Of a DNA stretch of 10,737 nt, positions 1 through 6,015 are shown in pieces (position 1 is the stretch's first letter; each line of letters starts with the position of its first letter). The stretch is from REBR01 sp033721915. Its GTDB lineage: Bacteria > Pseudomonadota > Gammaproteobacteria > Pseudomonadales > Oleiphilaceae. A program made the translations under genes and the position numbers. The notes below the pieces were generated by a model that saw only the letters and a list, made by a program, of their open reading frames with translations, was not told the origin of the DNA and ran no database searches. The stretch lies in NCBI GenBank assembly GCA_033721915.1, contig JAWWAC010000081.1:1-10737 (forward strand), read 5' to 3'.

Positions 1-16
1 CACAATGAACGGGTTT

Positions 17-50
17 CATGACTGAGCGGACACCATGACTGAGTGGTCAC
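17..50 (+). repeat. 17-bp tandem direct repeat just upstream of ftsB
   Basis: Two adjacent 17-bp units, 17-33 and 34-50, match at 15 of 17 positions; both begin CATGACTGAG and end CAC. The duplication places ATG codons at 18, 35 and (ftsB) 52, exactly 17 nt apart. The ATG at 18 reads six codons (MTERTP) and stops in an ATGA overlap with the ATG at 35. The ATG at 35 reads six codons (MTEWSQ) and stops in an ATGA overlap with the ftsB ATG. Each unit also carries a weak Shine-Dalgarno-like GAG(C/T)GG five nt before the next ATG. The repeat is seen directly; any role in translation is inference. Confidence 0.8.
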
Positions 51-51
51 A

Positions 52-327
52 ATGAAAGTGCTCTGGATACTGATGGCAATACTGATTGTCCTGCTGCAGG
101 CCCGTCTCTGGGTCGGTGAGGGCAGTTATGTGCAGGCCTGGCAGATCCAGAACCAGATTGAGACCCAGCAGGCCAACAATGACAAACTGGCCGCCCGTAA
201 CGCCGAGCTGTTCGCCGAGGTGGCCAATCTGAGTGATGGCAAGCGCGCCATTGAGGAAAGGGCCCGCACCAATCTGGGCATGGTCCGTGAAGGGGAGACG
301 TTCTTCCTGGTTGTGGACAGCCCCTGA
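52..327 (+). CDS. ftsB: Cell division protein FtsB (DivIC family)
   Basis: FtsB is a small bitopic inner-membrane protein that joins FtsL and FtsQ in the divisome and helps activate septal peptidoglycan synthesis. The 91-residue product has a short cytoplasmic start and one membrane helix (about residues 3-18, rich in L, I, V and A). A GEGSY turn follows, then a Gln/Asn/Glu-rich coiled coil (about 28-62), then a conserved-type tail with EERARTNLGMVREGETFFL, which matches the E. coli pattern of ERAR...PGETFY. E. coli FtsB is slightly longer (103 aa). I chose the ATG at 52 because it gives the usual FtsB N-terminus of one or two residues before the helix; a GTG at 43 would add three residues. 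ispD follows after 76 bp, as in many gammaproteobacteria, where eno usually lies upstream. Only a weak ribosome binding site, GAGTGG, precedes the start. Confidence 0.95.
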   Translation: MKVLWILMAILIVLLQARLWVGEGSYVQAWQIQNQIETQQANNDKLAARNAELFAEVANLSDGKRAIEERARTNLGMVREGETFFLVVDSP

Positions 328-364
328 CCGGCCAGGCCACTGAGTTGCAGCCGGCCAGGCCGGC
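328..364. repeat. GC-rich direct repeat and 15-bp palindrome in the ftsB-ispD gap
   Basis: The 11-bp word CCGGCCAGGCC occurs at 328-338 and again at 351-361. The second copy lies inside a perfect interrupted palindrome at 350-364: GCCGGCC, one A, GGCCGGC. As RNA it would form a very strong short hairpin only if the bases near the centre unpair. There is no T-run after it, so it is not a standard intrinsic terminator. Possible roles are mRNA stabilisation or processing between ftsB and ispD; function is not known. Confidence 0.6.
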
Positions 365-403
365 ACAGACCCTATCACCGCCAACCCGAAGCCGCCGACC
401 CCA

Positions 404-1126
404 ATGCCGCAAAGCCACCCTGTGACTGCCCTGAAAGCACTGCACGTGATTGTCCCGGCGGCCGGTATCGGCCGTCGCATGGGGCCCGGCAAGCCCAAAC
501 AGTACCTGCCACTGGCCGGCCAGACCCTGCTGGAGTGCACCCTGGCGCGACTGCGTGAGGCCCTGCCCGGGGTGCTCTTCCATGTGCCCCTGCAACCCGG
601 TGACCCCTGGTGGTCCTCCACAGTCTGTGCCGCTGATCCCCTGATACGGCGCCTGGAAGGCGGGCAGGAGCGGGCCGATTCGGTACGTCTGGGTCTGGCA
701 CAGCTGAGTGCCGGCGAACGGGACTGGGTGCTGGTACACGATGTGGCCCGCCCCTGTGTCACCACCGGGGACATCCACCGTTTGCTGGATGCGGTGATGG
801 ACCACGATTGTGGCGGGCTGCTTGGGGTGCCGGTGGCGGACACACTGAAACAGGTGGGGTCGTCCCAACAGGTCACCGCCACCGTGGACCGCAGCGGTCT
901 GTGGCGGGCACTGACGCCGCAGGTTTTCCGCTACGGGCCACTGTGTCGGGCGCTGGATCAGGCCTCGGCCAGGGGCCTGTCCATCACCGACGAGGCCTCC
1001 GCCATGGAGTTCTCGGGGGCCACGCCACTGATGGTGCCCGGGCGTGGCGACAACCTGAAGGTCACGTTGCCGGAGGACCTGGCACTGGCCGGTTGGCTGC
1101 TCCGGCAGCAGGGCAGCACCGAATAA
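404..1126 (+). CDS. ispD: 2-C-methyl-D-erythritol 4-phosphate cytidylyltransferase
   Basis: IspD transfers CMP from CTP to 2-C-methyl-D-erythritol 4-phosphate, the third step of the MEP pathway to IPP and DMAPP, in the cytosol. The 240-residue product is close to the family's usual length (236 in E. coli). Visible motifs are the CTP-binding loop PAAGIGRRM with KPKQY (residues 18-34), GGQERADSV (86-94), the VHDVARP metal/nucleotide motif (111-117), PVADTLK with the substrate-side Thr (about 147), TVDRSGLWRALTPQ (160-173), the ITDEASAME segment (194-202) and a C-terminal GRGDNLKVTLPEDLALA. The start codon context is weak; an in-frame GTG at 422 is an alternative that keeps all motifs. ispF follows after 27 bp, a common pairing in which products of the same pathway are co-transcribed. 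Confidence 0.97.
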   Translation: MPQSHPVTALKALHVIVPAAGIGRRMGPGKPKQYLPLAGQTLLECTLARLREALPGVLFHVPLQPGDPWWSSTVCAADPLIRRLEGGQERADSVRLGLAQLSAGERDWVLVHDVARPCVTTGDIHRLLDAVMDHDCGGLLGVPVADTLKQVGSSQQVTATVDRSGLWRALTPQVFRYGPLCRALDQASARGLSITDEASAMEFSGATPLMVPGRGDNLKVTLPEDLALAGWLLRQQGSTE

Positions 1127-1153
1127 CCCGTCATCAACGGAGACCACAGCAGA

Positions 1154-1660
1154 ATGCGAATCGGACAGGGTTTTGATGTACACGCCTTTGGGGAAGGGGA
1201 CTTTATTACCGTCGGCGGCGTCCGGCTGGCCCACGACAAGGGGATTGTCGCCCACTCCGACGGTGACGTGCTGCTCCATGCCATGGCCGATGCACTGCTG
1301 GGGGCCCTGTCACTGGGGGATATCGGCCACTGGTTTCCGGACACGGAAGAGCGCTGGCGGGGGGCGGACAGCCGCTCACTGCTGCGGGAGGTCTACCGCC
1401 AGGTGCAGAGCCGTGGCTACCGACTGGTGAATATGGACGCCACCGTGATTGCCCAGGCTCCCAAGATGGCCCCCCATATCGGTGCCATGCGGCGCAATAT
1501 CGCCGAGGACCTGGCCATTGACCTGGACCGCATCAGCATCAAGGCCACCACCAGTGAGTCACTGGGCTTCACCGGCCGTGGCGAGGGCATTGCGGCACAG
1601 AGTGTCTGCCTGCTGGAAAAGGCCGACAAGAACGCCGGCAACAGCCAGGGCCGTCGATGA
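1154..1660 (+). CDS. ispF: 2-C-methyl-D-erythritol 2,4-cyclodiphosphate synthase
   Basis: IspF closes CDP-ME 2-phosphate into ME-2,4-cyclodiphosphate with release of CMP, two steps after IspD. Family members are homotrimers with one divalent metal site per subunit. The 168-residue product begins MRIGQGFDVH; metal ligands D8, H10 and H42 (in AHSDGDVLLHA) sit at the canonical positions. The LGDIGHWFPDT segment, the VNMDATVIAQAPKM strand and the KATTSESLGFTGRGEG signature are all present. A purine-rich CGGAGA at 1138-1143, ten nt upstream, supports the start. The last about ten residues (DKNAGNSQGRR) extend beyond the usual end of the family and overlap the truD start. The stop codon overlaps truD by 4 nt (ATGA), suggesting coupled translation. 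Confidence 0.97.
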   Translation: MRIGQGFDVHAFGEGDFITVGGVRLAHDKGIVAHSDGDVLLHAMADALLGALSLGDIGHWFPDTEERWRGADSRSLLREVYRQVQSRGYRLVNMDATVIAQAPKMAPHIGAMRRNIAEDLAIDLDRISIKATTSESLGFTGRGEGIAAQSVCLLEKADKNAGNSQGRR

Positions 1661-2643
1661 GTCAGTGGCGGCTGGACTGGTCCGGCGCCTGGGGGATGCC
1701 CCTGGGGGAGGCGGTGATCCGCCACTGTCCCGAGGACTTTGAGGTGGAGGAGCTGCTGGGCTGGACCCCGGACGGCTTTGGAGAGCACCTGTGCCTCTAC
1801 CTGGAAAAACGGGGTGACAATACCGAGTATCTGGCCGGTGAACTGGCCCGTCTGGCCGGCTGCCGCAGAATGGATGTGAGCTTCTGCGGACTCAAGGACC
1901 GCAATGCCGTGACCCGCCAGTGGTTCAGCCTCTACCGGCCCCGTGGCGAGGACGGCCCCCTGCTGGAGGCCATTGCCGGGCGCTGGAAGTTGCTTGATTA
2001 CTGTCGCCATAGCCGTAAGCTTAGGCGTGGTGATCACAGTGCCAATCGCTTCCGTCTGCGTCTGCGCCAGTGCAGTGCCGACCCTGCGGCCTTTCAGGCC
2101 CGCTGGCAGCAACTGGTGACCCGGGGCTGCCCCAACTATTTCGGCCCGCAGCGCTTTGGCCATGGCGGTGGCAATCTGGATCGGGCGGCGGCACTGAAAC
2201 CCCGGCAACTGAGGGGCCGTGCCGGCTTCCAGGCCGGGCTCTATCTCTCCGCCGCCCGCTCCTGGTGCTTTAACCAGTGGCTGGCAGAGCGTGTCGCACA
2301 GGGTGACTGGCAGCAGCCACTGCCCGGTGACCCGGGCCCAGGTGCCACGGGCCCCCTGGCCGGTGACGACAGCACCCTGGCCGGGCCGCCCCTGGAGGCC
2401 CGTGAACTGGCCTTTCTGGAACAATGGCCGGTCTTTACCGCCCTGTTCCGCCAGACCCGAATGAAGCCGGCACGCCGTGCCCTGGTGTTGAGACCGGAGC
2501 AGGCCGTGCTGGAATGGCAGGGGGATGACCCGCTGCTGCAAATGACGCTGCCCGCCGGGAGTTTTGCCACGGCGGTGCTGCAGGAACTCGTGACCATCAG
2601 GGACGCCAGCCAGCAGGGCGCGTCTCCGGGAGAAGCCAAGTGA
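1657..2643 (+). CDS. truD: tRNA pseudouridine(13) synthase TruD, compact form
   Basis: TruD isomerises uridine 13 of tRNA-Glu to pseudouridine in the cytosol. The 328-residue product has the N-terminal EDFEVEELLG segment, the catalytic motif FCGLKDRNAVTRQW with the nucleophile Asp at residue 81, the HSRKLRRGDHSANRF stretch, and the signature NYFGPQRFGHGGGNL (from N160). The C-terminal motif LPAGSFATAVLQEL is also present. It is about 20 residues shorter than E. coli TruD (349). The shortfall lies around residues 222-238, where a Gly/Pro-rich string joins PLPGD directly to TGPLAG; in E. coli, from memory, about 30 residues separate these two points. Catalytic parts are intact, so it is probably active. 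It overlaps ispF by 4 nt at its start and surE by 4 nt at its end. Confidence 0.95.
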   Translation: MSQWRLDWSGAWGMPLGEAVIRHCPEDFEVEELLGWTPDGFGEHLCLYLEKRGDNTEYLAGELARLAGCRRMDVSFCGLKDRNAVTRQWFSLYRPRGEDGPLLEAIAGRWKLLDYCRHSRKLRRGDHSANRFRLRLRQCSADPAAFQARWQQLVTRGCPNYFGPQRFGHGGGNLDRAAALKPRQLRGRAGFQAGLYLSAARSWCFNQWLAERVAQGDWQQPLPGDPGPGATGPLAGDDSTLAGPPLEARELAFLEQWPVFTALFRQTRMKPARRALVLRPEQAVLEWQGDDPLLQMTLPAGSFATAVLQELVTIRDASQQGASPGEAK

Positions 2644-3389
2644 ATCTGTTGTTGTCCAATGATGATGGCGTCCATTCGCCAGGCCTGAGCACTCTGCAGA
2701 AGGTGCTCTCCGAGGTGGCCCATGTGGAAGTGGCCGCACCGGACCGGGACCACAGCGGGGCCAGCAATGCCCTGACACTGACCCGGCCGCTCTCCGCCAC
2801 ACGACTGCCCAACGGCTATATGTGCATCGACGGCACCCCCACGGACTGTGTGCACCTGGCCATTGGCGACATGTTCGACACCCCTTTTGACCGGGTGGTG
2901 TCCGGCATCAACACCCACGCCAACCTGGGGGACGACATCCTCTATTCCGGCACCGTGGCCGCCGCCGTGGAAGGGCGCCTGCTGAAGCAGCCCCCCATTG
3001 CCGTTTCCCTGGTGAACCGGGGCAACTGGCATTTTGAAACCGCCGCCCGTGTGGTACTCAGCCTGCTGACCCGGGGTGAGCCACTGGCGGTGCCGCCACG
3101 CACCGTGCTCAATGTGAATGTGCCGGACTGCCCCTGGGACGAGCTGCGTGGCATACAGATCACCCGTCTGGGACACCGTGGCCGTGGTGAACTGCCACAC
3201 AGGGTTTACTGTCCCAGAGGCAGGGAGCGGCTCTGGATCGGTGCCGCCGGTGACGAGGACGATGCCGGCCCGGGAACCGACTTCCATGCCGTGAAAGAAG
3301 GCTATGTCTCCATCACCCCCGTCAAGATCGACATGACCCACTATGAGACCTTCGAGAATCTCAGTGACTGGCTCAAGGGGGGGCTCTGA
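2640..3389 (+). CDS. surE: 5'/3'-nucleotidase SurE
   Basis: SurE is a metal-dependent phosphatase that hydrolyses nucleoside monophosphates and, in E. coli, short polyphosphate; it is tied to stationary-phase survival. The 249-residue product starts NLLLSNDDG with metal ligands D8 and D9, followed by S39 in DHSGASNALT, and N91 in SGINTHANLGDD, then LYSGTVAAAVEGR. Later conserved parts are LNVNVP and GYVSITPVKIDMT. The start is a GTG whose TG forms the first two bases of the truD TGA stop (GTGA overlap). GGGAG at 2628-2632, seven nt upstream, is a well-placed ribosome binding site and fixes this start. The adjacent pcm is the usual surE partner. NTHANLG, with His where I would expect a small residue, is a slight variation outside the metal ligands. 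Confidence 0.97.
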   Translation: MNLLLSNDDGVHSPGLSTLQKVLSEVAHVEVAAPDRDHSGASNALTLTRPLSATRLPNGYMCIDGTPTDCVHLAIGDMFDTPFDRVVSGINTHANLGDDILYSGTVAAAVEGRLLKQPPIAVSLVNRGNWHFETAARVVLSLLTRGEPLAVPPRTVLNVNVPDCPWDELRGIQITRLGHRGRGELPHRVYCPRGRERLWIGAAGDEDDAGPGTDFHAVKEGYVSITPVKIDMTHYETFENLSDWLKGGL

Positions 3390-3391
3390 GC

Positions 3392-4045
3392 ATGGAGCAG
3401 ATGCAGGGGATTGGTATGACTTCCCGCAGAACACGCATGCGTCTCGTCGAACGGCTGCGCCAGTCCGGTATCCAGGATCCGCGGGTGCTGGAGGCCATCG
3501 GCAAGACGCCCCGCCATATCTTTCTGGACGAGGCCCTGTCACATAGGGCCTACGAGGATACGGCACTGCCCATCGGCCACGGGCAGACCCTGTCACAGCC
3601 CTATATTGTGGCCCGAATGAGCGAAATGCTGATGGCCATGGCACCGAAGAAAGTGCTGGAGCTGGGGACCGGGTCCGGTTACCAGACCGCGGTGCTGGCG
3701 GAGCTGGTGGACGAGGTGTACAGCGTCGAGCGCATCCGGGCCCTGCAGGACAAGGCCCGTGACCGGCTTTACCGTCTCGGCTATCGCAATGTGCGACTGC
3801 GTCATGCGGATGGTGGCATGGGCTGGCCCGAGGCGGGCCCATTCGATGGCATTATCGTCACCGCCGCTCCGGGGCGGGTCCCTGAGGGATTGCTGGCGCA
3901 ACTGGCGGACGGAGGCACCATGGTGATTCCACTGGGGGAGGAGACCCAGGTACTGACCCGCATTCACCGCAAGGGGGACAGTTTCCGCCATGAATCCATG
4001 GAGCCCGTGCGCTTTGTGCCACTGCTCTCCGGTGTGGTGCGATGA
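3392..4045 (+). CDS. pcm: Protein-L-isoaspartate O-methyltransferase
   Basis: Pcm methylates L-isoaspartyl residues that form in ageing proteins, using S-adenosylmethionine, which starts their return to normal aspartate. The 217-residue product has PRHIFLDEAL (40-49), the ALPIGHGQTLSQPYIVARM substrate-side motif (58-76), the SAM-binding motif I VLELGTGSGYQTAVLA (88-103), an acidic YSVERI motif II (about residues 110-115), DGIIVTAAPG, and PEGLLAQLADGGTMVIPLG. Family members are usually 205-215 aa. The run AAGGGGGGG at 3375-3383, eight nt ahead of the ATG at 3392, supports this start; an inner ATG at 3416 is possible and would remove eight poorly conserved residues. It begins 2 nt after surE stops and overlaps the next gene by ATGA. 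Confidence 0.97.
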   Translation: MEQMQGIGMTSRRTRMRLVERLRQSGIQDPRVLEAIGKTPRHIFLDEALSHRAYEDTALPIGHGQTLSQPYIVARMSEMLMAMAPKKVLELGTGSGYQTAVLAELVDEVYSVERIRALQDKARDRLYRLGYRNVRLRHADGGMGWPEAGPFDGIIVTAAPGRVPEGLLAQLADGGTMVIPLGEETQVLTRIHRKGDSFRHESMEPVRFVPLLSGVVR

Positions 4046-4950
4046 GTACGTCCCGCCATGGGCGCATCGGCACCTACCTGCGCGGCTGCGCCATGGGGGC
4101 GGCGGACATTATCCCCGGGGTGTCCGGCGGCACCATTGCCCTGATAACCGGGATCTATCTGCGCCTTCTCAGCGCCATCGGCGAGGTACCGGGGGCGGCC
4201 TGGCAATGGCTGCAGGAGCGCCGCTGGCACGCTTTCTGGCAGCGTGTCGATGGCGGCTTTCTGCTGTTGCTGATGGCGGGCATTCTCACCAGTGTGTTTC
4301 TTCTGGCCAACCTGATTACCTGGCTGATGGCGCATCAGGCGGTGTTGCTGTGGAGTTTCTTCTGCGGACTGATACTGGCCGCCATCGTGCATCTGGCCCT
4401 TGAGGTGCAACGCTGGACAGCAGTGGCTGTGATGCTTCTTCTGTGTGGTGCGGCGGTGGCCTGGGTGATTACCGGCATGACACCGACCCAGCTGACGCCG
4501 TCCCTGTCCGTTCTGTTCCTTGGGGGCGCCGTGGCCATCTGCGCCATGATACTGCCGGGTATTTCCGGCAGCTTCATACTGCTGCTTCTCGGGCTCTATG
4601 GGCCGGTACTGCAGGGGGTCCGGGATCTGGACTGGGTACTGCTGGGGGTGTTCGCCGCCGGCTGCCTGACCGGACTGCTCAGTTTTTCCCGCCTGGTGGC
4701 GGCCGCCCTCAGGCGTTTCCCCTCCGCCACGCTGGCTCTGCTGACCGGTTTCATGGCCGGTGCTTTGCCGGCGGTCTGGCCCTGGAAGGCACCGGACAGT
4801 GGCGACAACCTCAGCCCCTTCGTCTATGCTCAGCTCAGCGGCGAGCCCCATCAGCTGTCATGGGCCCTGTTGCTGTTGTTGCTGGGCGCCCTGATGGTAC
4901 TCTTTTTACAGAAAGGGCAGGCGGTGCGAAAAGGGCAGACCTTGGGTTGA
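4042..4950 (+). CDS. DUF368 membrane protein, PopT-type polyprenyl-phosphate translocase
   Basis: This is a polytopic inner-membrane protein of 302 residues with about eight to ten hydrophobic segments. The N-terminal signature is GAADIIPGVSGGTIALITGIY (about residues 19-39). A related segment, MILPGISGSFILLLLGLYG, occurs in the second half, which points to an internal repeat with two re-entrant-type PG(V/I)SG loops. Members of this family (PopT) have been shown in other bacteria to return undecaprenyl phosphate from the outer to the inner leaflet for reuse in cell-wall synthesis; assignment of that role here rests on family membership. It overlaps pcm by 4 nt and is the last gene of the plus-strand operon that also makes isoprenoid precursors. 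The Lys/Arg-rich C-terminal tail (KGQAVRKGQ) is probably cytoplasmic. Confidence 0.9.
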   Translation: MSTSRHGRIGTYLRGCAMGAADIIPGVSGGTIALITGIYLRLLSAIGEVPGAAWQWLQERRWHAFWQRVDGGFLLLLMAGILTSVFLLANLITWLMAHQAVLLWSFFCGLILAAIVHLALEVQRWTAVAVMLLLCGAAVAWVITGMTPTQLTPSLSVLFLGGAVAICAMILPGISGSFILLLLGLYGPVLQGVRDLDWVLLGVFAAGCLTGLLSFSRLVAAALRRFPSATLALLTGFMAGALPAVWPWKAPDSGDNLSPFVYAQLSGEPHQLSWALLLLLLGALMVLFLQKGQAVRKGQTLG

Positions 4951-4984
4951 GTTTCTCGAGCGCATCACAAAGACAGTGTGCGCT

Positions 4985-5012
4985 GTTACCGGGAATTGTT
5001 CCCTGCAGTAAC
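4985..5012 (+). other. Imperfect RNA hairpin downstream of the DUF368 gene
   Basis: GTTAC (4985-4989) can pair with GTAAC (5008-5012), and inside it GGGAA (4991-4995) pairs with TTCCC (4999-5003) around a three-base loop, leaving a small internal loop. The left arm GTTACCGG (4985-4992) can instead pair with CCGGTAAC (5025-5032), which would disrupt the terminator-like stem just downstream. Pairings are read from the sequence; a switch is inference. Confidence 0.45.
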
Positions 5013-5017
5013 ATTGC

Positions 5018-5040
5018 GGGGTGGCCGGTAACCCCTTTTT
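5018..5040 (+). terminator. Probable intrinsic terminator of the ftsB-DUF368 operon
   Basis: GGGGT (5018-5022) pairs with ACCCC (5031-5035) around an eight-base loop, followed at once by five T residues (5036-5040). The stem is short, so termination may be partial. Its position, 68 nt after the DUF368 stop and ahead of nlpD, fits the end of the operon. Confidence 0.5.
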
Positions 5041-5157
5041 GTGCAATGAATATCCTGCCAAAAGAATCGCTTACCCTGTAAAGTTTACAAAGGGGTCGAT
5101 ATCAAAGACTTTATAGCTATTAAAGCAGATATCTTATTCTAATTGGTTTTAAAAGGG
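5041..5157 (+). promoter_or_regulatory. AT-rich nlpD upstream region with palindromes
   Basis: This stretch is far richer in A and T than the rest of the window. It holds a 13-bp interrupted palindrome, TGTAAA-G-TTTACA (5077-5089); a second weaker inverted repeat, CTTTA (5109-5113) and TAAAG (5121-5125); and two GATATC words exactly 30 bp apart (5098 and 5128). TTTACA at 5084 resembles a -35 element, with TTTATA at 5110 as the best nearby -10, but the 20-bp spacing is too long for a confident call. A promoter for nlpD (and rpoS) in this stretch is likely by context, but I cannot name the start site. Confidence 0.45.
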
Positions 5158-6012
5158 ATGCGTGTGCCTGCGTCATTGTACCCTGACAGTACTGACCGGA
5201 CAGGCCGGGTTCGGCAATGGCGCCGCCTTCTGTGGCCATTCCTTTTGGTGGGCCTGTTAAGCGCCTGTAATACTTCCGATCTTCTGATGGATGAGGCCTA
5301 CAACGCCCGTGTCACCTGGGGGCGCCATGTGGTCTCCTCCGGTGAAACCCTCTCCGGCATTGCCCGCCGCTATGGCTGGGACTACCGCCAGCTGGCGGCG
5401 GCCAACGATATCGATGCCCCCTACATCCTGCAGCCCGGCCAGATCATCCATCTGGACAAGGAAGTCCCATCACGGGTTGCGTCAGCCCCCACGGCCAGCC
5501 CCCGCAGTCAGGGTGGTTCACCGCCGGTGGCCAGCGCCTCCTCCAGCCCCTCCTCCGAGCAGAAGAAAAAACCGCAAACGGTCAGACCGAGTGCCTCGAG
5601 GCATAACAAAGCGTTACAGAGTGATTCCGGTGCCAGTTCCGTGTCCGACTGGCAGTGGCCACATCTTGGCCCGATTATTGCGGTTTATTCACCTGACACC
5701 GATATGAACAAAGGCGTTGATATCGGTGGTGACGAGGGCGACCCCGTCAGGGCCGCCGCTGCGGGTAATGTGGTCTATGCCGGCAGCGGCTTGCTGGGTT
5801 ACGGTAAACTCATCATTGTGAATCACAATGCGCAGTACCTGAGTGCCTACGCCCACAACCGCACCATCCTGGTCAACGAAGGCGACGACGTGAGTCAGGG
5901 GCAGCAGATTGCGGAAATGGGCGATACCGGGGCCAGTCGGGTCAAACTGCATTTTGAAATACGAAAAAACGGGGAGCCGGTGGATCCGCAACGCTATCTC
6001 CCGAAACGATAA
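5158..6012 (+). CDS. nlpD: Murein hydrolase activator NlpD (lipoprotein, LysM + LytM)
   Basis: NlpD is an outer-membrane lipoprotein that activates the amidase AmiC to split septal peptidoglycan during daughter-cell separation. The product is about 284 residues. It has an Arg-rich start, a hydrophobic stretch and a lipobox LSAC with the lipidated Cys at residue 37. A LysM domain follows (about 57-100), then a Ser/Pro/Lys-rich linker (about 101-160) and a C-terminal LytM/M23 domain (about 166-282) with GYGKLIIVNHN and SAYAHN. The M23 metal ligands are missing: Asn184 replaces the first His (NKGVD) and Lys263 replaces the first His of HxH (KLHFEI). This is the same degeneracy as E. coli NlpD and marks an activator, not an enzyme. 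The start is uncertain: AAAAGGG abuts the ATG at 5158 but is well spaced for GTG at 5164. A TTG at 5143 is less likely. Confidence 0.95.
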   Translation: MRVPASLYPDSTDRTGRVRQWRRLLWPFLLVGLLSACNTSDLLMDEAYNARVTWGRHVVSSGETLSGIARRYGWDYRQLAAANDIDAPYILQPGQIIHLDKEVPSRVASAPTASPRSQGGSPPVASASSSPSSEQKKKPQTVRPSASRHNKALQSDSGASSVSDWQWPHLGPIIAVYSPDTDMNKGVDIGGDEGDPVRAAAAGNVVYAGSGLLGYGKLIIVNHNAQYLSAYAHNRTILVNEGDDVSQGQQIAEMGDTGASRVKLHFEIRKNGEPVDPQRYLPKR

Positions 6013-6015
6013 AGG

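Noticed and set aside
1..51. Tail of an eno gene at the left edge
   Set aside because: eno often lies here in gammaproteobacteria, but the few codons before the first stops in each frame show no recognisable enolase C-terminus.
47..1279. Long open frame on the minus strand (about 410 codons) opposite ftsB, ispD and ispF
   Set aside because: It lies antisense to three well-recognised genes, is rich in Gly, Pro, Arg and Gln with no recognisable domain, and is the expected by-product of GC-rich third codon positions.
1417..3842. Two long minus-strand open frames (461 and 533 codons) opposite ispF, truD, surE and pcm
   Set aside because: Both are antisense to certain genes, show low-complexity composition and no conserved motif, and cross several gene boundaries on the other strand.
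3964..4851. Gln/Gly/His-rich minus-strand frame opposite the DUF368 gene
   Set aside because: Its composition is the mirror of Leu/Ala/Gly membrane-protein codons; there is no start-site support and no domain.
5077..5089. TyrR box
   Set aside because: The arms TGTAAA and TTTACA fit, but a TyrR box has six bases between them and this has one.
5143..6012. Active M23 peptidase encoded by the gene annotated as nlpD
   Set aside because: Two of the zinc ligands are replaced (Asn for His, Lys for His), exactly as in the non-catalytic NlpD activators.
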